Part shown: piece by piece, positions 6,120 through 11,648 of the stretch
Position numbering within the stretch: position 1 is the first letter of the stretch
Layout of the letters: each line of letters begins with the position of its first letter
From: an uncultured Eubacteriales bacterium
Lineage (GTDB): Bacteria > Bacillota > Clostridia > Oscillospirales > Acutalibacteraceae
Length of the DNA: 11,648 nt
Reading direction: 5' to 3'
Assembly (NCBI GenBank): GCA_900317215.1
Contig: ONFW01000173.1
Coordinates: 1 to 11,648, forward strand
Notes under the pieces: model-generated
Database searches by the model: none
What the model saw: only the letters and a program-made list of their open reading frames with translations
Told to the model about the DNA's origin: nothing
Made by a program: the position numbers and the translations under genes

Positions 6120-7871
6120 ATGGAAAACAGCAGAGTAATATCGGGCTTCAAGGATCTGATGCTCGACTCAAGGATCATGCACGCACTTGACGATATGGGC
6201 TTTGAAAGCCCGACCGAAATACAATCTCAGGCTATTCCTCTCATCAGAGAGGGAAAGGATATAATAGGACGCTCTCAGACAGGCACAGGAAAAACAATGG
6301 CTTTTGCGATACCCGCAATTGAAAAGATAAGACCTGAGGAGGGAAAGGTCCAGGCGCTGATAATGTGTCCGACAAGAGAGCTTGCCCTGCAGTGCAGTGA
6401 GGAGATCAAAAAGCTGACAAAGTATATCAACGGTATCAGAACAGCAGAGGTGTACGGCGGCGCTCCTATGGATAAGCAGATCACAAAGCTTAAGCGAGCA
6501 AATATCGTTATCGGTACTCCGGGAAGAATAATGGATCACATGAGAAGAAGAACGCTCCGGCTCGATCATATACGCTTTGTCGTACTTGACGAGGCTGACG
6601 AAATGCTCAGCATGGGCTTCAAGGAGGATATGGAAACTATCCTCAGAGAAACCCCCGAGGAAAGACAGACCGTTCTTTTTTCGGCAACGATGCCGCCCTC
6701 CATACTTGCGCTTACCGGTGAATTTCAAAGGGATCCTCAGTTGGTCGAGGTGAGCAGAAAGCAGCTTACGCTGGACAATATAGTCCAGAAATATGTTGAT
6801 GTTCCAATGGGAAGAAAAACGGACGCTCTCAAGCTTCTTTTGCATTACTACCGGCCTTCGTTGGCAATGGTGTTCTGCAACACTAAAAAAATGGCTGACG
6901 AGCTGACGGAAAGTCTGCAGAAGGGCGGATTCAACGCCGACGCCATACACGGCGACCTAAAACAGTCTCAGAGAAACAGCGTTATGGATAAATTCCGCTG
7001 CGGCACGACAGCCGTTCTTGTCGCAACAGATGTCGCAGCAAGAGGAATAGATGTTAATGATGTCGAATTCGTATTCAACTACGATATTCCCCAGAACAAT
7101 GAATATTATGTTCATAGAATAGGACGAACAGGAAGGGTCGGAAAGGACGGCACATCGATCACTATCTGCAGCGGCAGAAAACAGACGCTTGCCCTGACTG
7201 AGATAGTAAGAGGTCTGAAATGCAGCATTTCAGAGATACCCGTTCCCACAGGGGACGATATCAGAAGCAAAATGTATGAGAAAAATACCGAAAGTGTTGT
7301 TTCGGTACTTGAAAGCGGCAAGGGAAAGGCTTATACTGAAATGGTAAATATGCTGCTTGAAAAGGGCTACTCTCTTTTTGATATCGCTGCTGCAGCTTTG
7401 CAGATGAATTTCTCCGATCAGGAGATCCGTATCGCCGATATAAAGCAGGAGCGCAAGCAGTACGGAAAAAGGTCTGACACCGACTTCAGCAGGATCCTTA
7501 TCGATATAGGCCGATCAAGTCACGCTGCGCCAAATCATATCGTCGCCTCTCTCACCGAAAGAAGCCCTCTCCACGGATCTGACATCGGCAAAATAGAGAT
7601 ATATGACGACTATTCCGTTGTTGCGATACCCTCAGCCTCCGTTGATGAGGTTCTCGACAGAATGTATGGAGCAAAGGTATGCGGCAGACCGGTAAAAACG
7701 AGCGTGTTTGAAGAAAAGCGTCATACACAGCCGCACTTCAGAGCCGGCTTGCCCGAAAATCACAGAAAAGACCGTAAAAACCGGCACCTCAGCGCAGTCT
7801 CCGATACAAGATCACAGCGCGGCGGAAGGAAGAACGGCTATACTCATAATTCACGGCGCAAGGGAAAATAA
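6120..7871 (+). CDS. DEAD-box ATP-dependent RNA helicase with DbpA-type RNA-binding domain
   Basis: This 583-residue helicase unwinds short RNA duplexes using ATP and acts in ribosome assembly, mRNA turnover or cold growth. All core motifs are visible in order: Q motif near 28-38, Walker A SQTGTGKT 52-59, PTRELA 84-89, TPGR 133-136, DEAD 157-160, SAT 188-190, VATDVAARGIDV 301-312 and HRIGRTGR 332-339. A helical linker follows. Residues about 456-533 (RILIDIGRSSHAAPNHIV through GRPVKTSVFE) match the DbpA/CsdA C-terminal RNA-binding domain, which in Bacillus DbpA recognises a 23S rRNA hairpin. The last 50 residues are rich in Arg, Lys and His and look like an unstructured RNA-contacting tail. 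It belongs to the DeaD/CshA/DbpA group; the exact member cannot be set. It is transcribed from its own promoter. Confidence 0.95.
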   Translation: MENSRVISGFKDLMLDSRIMHALDDMGFESPTEIQSQAIPLIREGKDIIGRSQTGTGKTMAFAIPAIEKIRPEEGKVQALIMCPTRELALQCSEEIKKLTKYINGIRTAEVYGGAPMDKQITKLKRANIVIGTPGRIMDHMRRRTLRLDHIRFVVLDEADEMLSMGFKEDMETILRETPEERQTVLFSATMPPSILALTGEFQRDPQLVEVSRKQLTLDNIVQKYVDVPMGRKTDALKLLLHYYRPSLAMVFCNTKKMADELTESLQKGGFNADAIHGDLKQSQRNSVMDKFRCGTTAVLVATDVAARGIDVNDVEFVFNYDIPQNNEYYVHRIGRTGRVGKDGTSITICSGRKQTLALTEIVRGLKCSISEIPVPTGDDIRSKMYEKNTESVVSVLESGKGKAYTEMVNMLLEKGYSLFDIAAAALQMNFSDQEIRIADIKQERKQYGKRSDTDFSRILIDIGRSSHAAPNHIVASLTERSPLHGSDIGKIEIYDDYSVVAIPSASVDEVLDRMYGAKVCGRPVKTSVFEEKRHTQPHFRAGLPENHRKDRKNRHLSAVSDTRSQRGGRKNGYTHNSRRKGK

Positions 7872-7899
7872 ACAGCCCAACAGCAACGGAGTGAAACAG

Positions 7900-8568
7900 A
7901 TGAAGAAAACAGCCATAGCAGCCCTATGCATAGCATCAACGCTTATTCTTTGCTCATGCAGTGGTGCCAAAAAGACCGAGGAAAGCCAATTCAGCTTTAA
8001 CGGAAGCGCAAGAGTACCGTCAGTCTCATTTAACAGTGAACACAGCAGCAAGCCCGAGCCAGACAGCAAGCCGGACTCAGAGCAAAGCTCTGAAAGCAGT
8101 ATTCAGAGCAGCGCCGAAGAGAGCGAGTTTCCCTCAGAGCTCCCCGAGGGACTGACAAAAGCCTCCAGAGGAAAGCTCAGATTCACAACAAGCGTGCTGT
8201 CTCTTTCTGTAACCTTTTCCGATGAATTCTGCGTTCTGAATGAGGACTACATTCCGCCTTATGGCATATATCTGCAAAACAAAGAGGGTACAGCCACTCT
8301 GCTGGTTGAGTCGGTCGGAGATAAGACCCTTACCTACCGTAACATGACAGCCTATCTCAGAGAACAGTATCCTGAGGCAAGAGTTTATGCGACCGATCAC
8401 AAGGACGTTGTCTGCAAGATGAACTCCATAGACCGCAGCGGAAACAAGATATTCATTCTCCAGAAGCTGAGAGTAAAAACCGGCGGTTATAACTCAGCAG
8501 TTATCTGCTGCCGTCCCGAGGAACGGGAAAAATATGAAGCTGTTCTCAACGATATCACATTTTCATAA
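7900..8568 (+). CDS. Predicted lipoprotein, function unknown
   Basis: I do not recognise a family for this 222-residue protein. It starts with a lipoprotein signal: MKK, a hydrophobic stretch and the lipobox LCSC with the lipidated Cys at about residue 20. Processing would need LspA, encoded further right. A Ser/Glu/Pro/Lys-rich linker spans about residues 23-90, a usual tether for a surface domain. The remaining 130 residues have alternating hydrophobic patterns and look like one small folded domain. The frame is open upstream into the helicase gene, but the ATG at 7900 has GGAG seven bases before it and begins the signal peptide, so it is preferred. It starts 28 bases after the helicase stop and is probably read from the helicase transcript, ending at the terminator four bases beyond its stop. 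Confidence 0.85.
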   Translation: MKKTAIAALCIASTLILCSCSGAKKTEESQFSFNGSARVPSVSFNSEHSSKPEPDSKPDSEQSSESSIQSSAEESEFPSELPEGLTKASRGKLRFTTSVLSLSVTFSDEFCVLNEDYIPPYGIYLQNKEGTATLLVESVGDKTLTYRNMTAYLREQYPEARVYATDHKDVVCKMNSIDRSGNKIFILQKLRVKTGGYNSAVICCRPEEREKYEAVLNDITFS

Positions 8569-8572
8569 AAAC

Positions 8573-8610
8573 AAAGGACTGCAGCATCGTTCTACGGTGT
8601 GCAGTCCTTT
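8573..8610. terminator. Bidirectional rho-independent terminator
   Basis: Arms AAAGGACTGCA (8573-8583) and TGCAGTCCTTT (8600-8610) pair perfectly over 11 bases. The interior pairs five more (CATCG with CGGTG, one G-U) past a bulged G. T-rich sequence flanks it on both strands. It lies between the convergent lipoprotein and rluD genes, 4 bases from one stop codon and 10 from the other, and so serves both. Confidence 0.95.
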
Positions 8611-8620
8611 ATTATTGATA

Positions 8621-9538
8621 TCATATTCTTTCAAGTCTGCTCAGAAAAGCGGTAAAGTATTCCGGCAGCGGAGCAGAAAATGTGAGTGTCTGCTGTGTAA
8701 CAGGGTGAACGAAGGATATATAGAACGCATGGAGGCATTGCCCCCCGAGAGAGGCAAGATATTTTTTTCCTCCATAAACAGGATCACCTGCCACAGGATG
8801 CCCTATATGAGCCATGTGAACCCTGATCTGATGCGTTCTGCCCGTTTCAAGAGTAAGCTCAATATGGGTGTAACCCTTGTAACGCTGCAGTACCCTGTAA
8901 TGAGTGACAGCCTCACGCGAATTTTTAAGGGTAACAGTCATTTTTTTTCTGTCGGTCTGATGTCTGCCGATCGGAGCATTTACCGTTCCGCTTTCCTCTT
9001 TGATAACACCTGTTACTACCGCCTGATATTTTCTCATAAAGCTGTGCTCCTTTATCTGCTCAGCAAGCAGTCTGTGGGAACGGTCGTTCTTAGCCACGAT
9101 AAGCAGACCGCTCGTGTCCTTATCTATACGGTGAACTATCCCCGGACGGAGCACACCGTTTATGCCCGAAAGCGAACCCGAGCAATGATAAAGCAGAGCG
9201 TTGACAAGAGTCCCCTCAGGATTGCCCGCAGCAGGATGCACCACCATTCCACGGGGCTTGTTTACTACAAGAAGGTCATCGTCCTCATATACGATGTCAA
9301 GTGGTATATTCTGCGGCCTTGCTTCTGGCATAACAGGATCTGATAAAGTCACGAGTATCCTGTCCCCTGCCCTGAGCCTCAGATTCTTTGAGGGTACGGC
9401 GCCGTTCACGGTGACGCTGCCGTCTTCGATCAGCTTTACCACAGCCGAGCGTGTCAGCTCTCCGTCCGCCTGCGATATGAATTTATCTATCCTGTCGCCG
9501 ATGTTTTCCTCGCCTGCAAGATATTCCTTAGTCTGCAT
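8621..9538 (-). CDS. rluD: RluD-type 23S rRNA pseudouridine synthase
   Basis: This 305-residue RluA-family enzyme makes pseudouridine in RNA; in E. coli, RluD modifies helix 69 of 23S rRNA. An S4 domain occupies about residues 12-72 (GDRIDKFISQ, LTRSAVVKLIEDGSVTVNG). The catalytic domain follows with VVNKPRGMVVHPAAGN near 91-106, HRIDKDTSG at 136-144 (catalytic D139) and ETGRTHQIRVHMAHIGHPVAGD near 231-252. The start at 9538 gives the N-terminus usual for the family; the frame is open further upstream, but only inside lspA. The start codon lies within the last codons of lspA (11-base overlap) with a GGTGAGGAG ribosome site, so the two genes are probably translationally coupled. The lspA-rluD order is common in Firmicutes. 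The RluD assignment rests on that context and on the HRIDKDTSG form; the target uridine is inferred. Confidence 0.92.
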   Translation of the reverse strand: MQTKEYLAGEENIGDRIDKFISQADGELTRSAVVKLIEDGSVTVNGAVPSKNLRLRAGDRILVTLSDPVMPEARPQNIPLDIVYEDDDLLVVNKPRGMVVHPAAGNPEGTLVNALLYHCSGSLSGINGVLRPGIVHRIDKDTSGLLIVAKNDRSHRLLAEQIKEHSFMRKYQAVVTGVIKEESGTVNAPIGRHQTDRKKMTVTLKNSREAVTHYRVLQRYKGYTHIELTLETGRTHQIRVHMAHIGHPVAGDPVYGGKKYLASLGGQCLHAFYISFVHPVTQQTLTFSAPLPEYFTAFLSRLERI

Positions 9539-10103
9539 TCTCCTCACCGTCCGGCTCTTCCTGTTTAGCTTTATCATCATCTCCGCCTTCCGCCGCCTGG
9601 GCAGCAGCGTCAGCGCCGTTTTCTGTGTTGACTGCGGGAACGGGCTTTTTGCCTGTCTTATCACCATGGAAAAGCAATGCGGCAATGAACATGATGGCTC
9701 CTGCGGTTATACAGTAATCAGCAAAATTGCATACGGGCGGGAAGAACGAAAGGGAAATATAATCGACAACAAAGCCTCTGAATAATCTGTCGATGAGATT
9801 TCCCAGACCGCCGCCAATCATCAGCATCGCTGATACAAGGAACAGCTTTCCTGTCATTTTTTTCGATATTATCAGCCAGATAAAAATACCGATCAGCACA
9901 AAGGTTATCACGGCAAACAGCCAGACATGATCCTGAAGCATTCCGAAGGCAACTCCTCTGTTCTCGACATATACGAACGAGAGCAGATCGCCGAGCACCT
10001 TTACCGGACCGGATTCCGCTACGGTCTGAAGAATAAAGTACTTTATCAATTGATCCAAGCCTGCAATAACTGCGGCAGCAGCCAGCACTATTGTCAAGGT
10101 CAC
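9528..10103 (-). CDS. lspA: Lipoprotein signal peptidase (signal peptidase II)
   Basis: LspA is the inner-membrane aspartic protease that cuts the signal peptide from prolipoproteins just before the lipidated Cys. Four hydrophobic helices are visible (about residues 4-26, 58-80, 86-104 and 128-146). The conserved segments are ENRGVAFG at 47-54, GGGLGNLIDR at 97-106, VVDY with D114 and NFAD with D129; D114 and D129 correspond to the catalytic Asp pair. The start is GTG with AGGTGA nearby. The protein is 191 residues, longer than the usual 150-165, because of a tail of about 40 residues after the last helix that is rich in Ala, Glu, Asp and Gly. That tail is probably cytoplasmic and unstructured; it may simply have grown to carry the rluD ribosome site. 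A client, the lipoprotein at 7900-8568, lies nearby. Confidence 0.95.
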   Translation of the reverse strand: MTLTIVLAAAAVIAGLDQLIKYFILQTVAESGPVKVLGDLLSFVYVENRGVAFGMLQDHVWLFAVITFVLIGIFIWLIISKKMTGKLFLVSAMLMIGGGLGNLIDRLFRGFVVDYISLSFFPPVCNFADYCITAGAIMFIAALLFHGDKTGKKPVPAVNTENGADAAAQAAEGGDDDKAKQEEPDGEENAD

Positions 10104-10127
10104 AATTAATCACCTGCCTAAATAATT

Positions 10128-10144
10128 CGGAGCTGTGCTCTCCG
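10128..10144 (-). other. Small inverted repeat in the lspA leader
   Basis: CGGAG (10128-10132) and CTCCG (10140-10144) can pair around a 7-base loop, between the ileS terminator and the lspA ribosome site. No clear promoter is seen in these 50 bases, so lspA may depend on read-through from ileS or on an unrecognised promoter. Confidence 0.3.
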
Positions 10145-10146
10145 CT

Positions 10147-10182
10147 AAAAAATTGCACGGTATCTGTTTGCGGATACCGTGC
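10147..10182 (-). terminator. Rho-independent terminator of ileS
   Basis: GCACGGTATC (10155-10164) and GATACCGTGC (10173-10182) form a perfect 10-base stem around an 8-base loop. On the minus strand it is followed by AATTTTTT. It lies about 26 bases past the ileS stop codon, between ileS and lspA, so it would reduce or end transcription before lspA. Confidence 0.93.
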
Positions 10183-10208
10183 TCTGTCAGTTTATCTATG
10201 ATCGCTTA

Positions 10209-11648
10209 TCAGCCGTCAATAACTGCGGCGCAGCGCGCACAGAGGGTCTTGTGTACGGGATGCTGACCTACAGTATTGCTGTATATCCAGCAGCGCTCGC
10301 ACTTCTCACCCTGAGCATGAGCTACCTCAACGCCAAGCTCACCCTCGCCGCCGTTCACGATCTCAACGTCAGACACTATGAACGAGGCTGCCAGCTCCTT
10401 TTCTGCTTCCTTAAGGAAGTCAAACTGCTTTCCTGCAGCGGTAAGAGTCACCTTTGCCTCGAGTGATGAACGGATCTTCTTTGACTTGATCTCGACCTCA
10501 AGGGCCTTCTTTACCTCGTCTCTTGTCTCGTGTATCCTGTCCCACATTGAGATAAAGCCTTCATCAGGCTTTACGCCCGTAAGAGCAGGCATTTCGTTAT
10601 AAAGAACATTTTCTGCATTTGCTTTTTTGTCATGAGGCATGAATCCCCATATCTCATCGGAGGTATAGGCAAGAACAGGAGCTATCATTCTTGTCATTGC
10701 GTCGAGTATCATATAAACAGTCGTCTGAGCGGCGCGTCTGAGAGATCCGTCCTTCTTTTCGGTATAGAGTCTGTCCTTGAGAACATCAAAATAGAAGTTG
10801 GACATATCTACCACGCAGAAGTTATGGATAGCCTGATATACCTGATGAAAATCAAATTTGTCATAGCCGTCACGAACCCTGACATTCAGAGCATCCAGCT
10901 TTGAAAGCGCCCACTTGTCTATCGGAAGAAGCTCGTCCATTGATACGCTGTCGGTATCGGGATCAAAGTCGCTGATATTTCCGAGAATGAATCTTGCGGT
11001 ATTTCTTATCTTTCTGTATGCCTCCGAGAGCTGCTTTAAGATATCGTTGGAAATGCGGACATCGGAATGATAGTCGCTCGAGGCCACCCAAAGTCTGAGG
11101 ATATCTGCGCCGTACTGATCGATAATAGCCATAGGGCTGAGTCCGTTGCCCTGCGACTTGGACATTTTTTTGCCCTCCATATCTATTACCCAGCCGTGGG
11201 TTACAGCCGCCTTATACGGTGCCTTGCCTCTTGTTGCGATAGCTGTGAGAAGCGACGACTGGAACCAGCCTCTGTACTGATCCGCACCCTCGAGATAAAG
11301 ATCAGCCGGCCATCTGAGATAGGGTCTTTCCTCGCAAACCGCTGCATGAGAAACGCCGGAGTCAAACCAGACATCCATGATATCCTTTTCCTTATCAAAT
11401 TCCCTGCAGCCGCACTTCGGGCAGGCAAAGCCCTCCGGAATGATCTCAGCAGCATCCTTGGCGTACCATGCGTCTGAGCCCTCCCTTGCAAAGAGCTCGG
11501 CAACGGCATCCATAGCCTTCTTGTCTATAACAGGCTCACCGCAGTCCTTGCAGAAGAAGATCGGGATCGGAACGCCCCATTTTCTCTGACGGGAAATACA
11601 CCAATCCTTTCTTTCTCTTACCATTGAGGTTATCCTGTCCTCACCCCA
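10209..11648 (-). CDS. ileS: Isoleucyl-tRNA synthetase (partial, N-terminus outside window)
   Basis: IleRS charges tRNA-Ile with isoleucine. The C-terminal 479 residues are visible and the frame runs open through the right edge, so the true start is outside; the family is usually 900-1050 residues. The visible part opens with WGEDRITSMVRERKDWCISRQR in two contiguous pieces typical of the class I core. Two CxxC pairs (CKDC, CPKC) resemble the zinc site of bacterial IleRS. Then come DVWFDSG, the signature loop KMSKSQGN (visible residues 161-168) and the anticodon-binding domain. The C-terminal zinc finger has CERC and CARC, seen in the bacterial type I enzyme. The HIGH motif and the editing domain lie beyond the window. 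No T-box leader can be seen because the 5' end is outside. Confidence 0.97.
   Translation of the reverse strand, partial: WGEDRITSMVRERKDWCISRQRKWGVPIPIFFCKDCGEPVIDKKAMDAVAELFAREGSDAWYAKDAAEIIPEGFACPKCGCREFDKEKDIMDVWFDSGVSHAAVCEERPYLRWPADLYLEGADQYRGWFQSSLLTAIATRGKAPYKAAVTHGWVIDMEGKKMSKSQGNGLSPMAIIDQYGADILRLWVASSDYHSDVRISNDILKQLSEAYRKIRNTARFILGNISDFDPDTDSVSMDELLPIDKWALSKLDALNVRVRDGYDKFDFHQVYQAIHNFCVVDMSNFYFDVLKDRLYTEKKDGSLRRAAQTTVYMILDAMTRMIAPVLAYTSDEIWGFMPHDKKANAENVLYNEMPALTGVKPDEGFISMWDRIHETRDEVKKALEVEIKSKKIRSSLEAKVTLTAAGKQFDFLKEAEKELAASFIVSDVEIVNGGEGELGVEVAHAQGEKCERCWIYSNTVGQHPVHKTLCARCAAVIDG

Noticed and set aside
8534..9343. 269-codon plus-strand frame opposite rluD
   Set aside because: It crosses the bidirectional terminator and is antisense to a well-identified pseudouridine synthase.
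10104..10208. Possible T-box or riboswitch near ileS
   Set aside because: This gap lies downstream of ileS and holds a plain terminator; a T-box, if any, would be upstream of ileS outside the window.
1..11648. CRISPR, insertion sequence, phage, tRNA or rRNA
   Set aside because: No direct-repeat array, transposase, terminal repeats, integrase or structured RNA gene was seen on reading both strands.

Overview
The window looks like ordinary chromosomal DNA from an endospore-lineage member of the Clostridia. I would place it near Ruminococcus/Oscillospiraceae, but that is an inference. The grounds are two sporulation genes (spoIIGA and spoIIE), a MazF/EndoA-type RNase of Firmicutes style, Gram-positive AGGAGG-type ribosome sites, moderate GC by eye, and frequent AGA and ATA codons. 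There are no mobile elements, CRISPR arrays, rRNAs or recognisable tRNAs.

Layout from left to right. On the minus strand: the 5' part of spoIIGA (cut by the left edge, GTG start), a MazF-family endoribonuclease, an RluA-family pseudouridine synthase, and a YjjG-like HAD nucleotidase. The last two form a tight pair behind a good housekeeping promoter. A divergent intergenic region follows. On the plus strand: spoIIE, a small single-pass membrane protein, a DEAD-box RNA helicase with a DbpA-type RNA-binding domain, and a lipoprotein. A strong bidirectional terminator ends this block. On the minus strand again: ileS (cut by the right edge), its terminator, then lspA and rluD, which overlap by 11 bases.

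The genes fall into three themes. (1) Sporulation switch: SpoIIGA processes pro-sigma-E in the mother cell, and SpoIIE dephosphorylates SpoIIAA to free sigma-F in the forespore. Both genes have a promoter of the same unusual design: a -35-like hexamer, a 21-base spacer, and TATAAT, with a Spo0A-box-like sequence over the -35. This matches the known Spo0A~P-activated, sigma-A promoters of spoIIG and spoIIE in Bacillus. (2) RNA metabolism: two RluA-family pseudouridine synthases, an RNA helicase and an mRNA-cleaving toxin-type RNase. (3) Translation and lipoprotein export: ileS-lspA-rluD, a cluster order known from many Firmicutes.

I found no clearly new multi-gene system. The observations most worth a second look are the paired long-spacer Spo0A-type promoters, the mazF gene with no recognisable antitoxin next to spoIIGA, the small membrane protein behind spoIIE, and the hairpin in the spoIIE leader.
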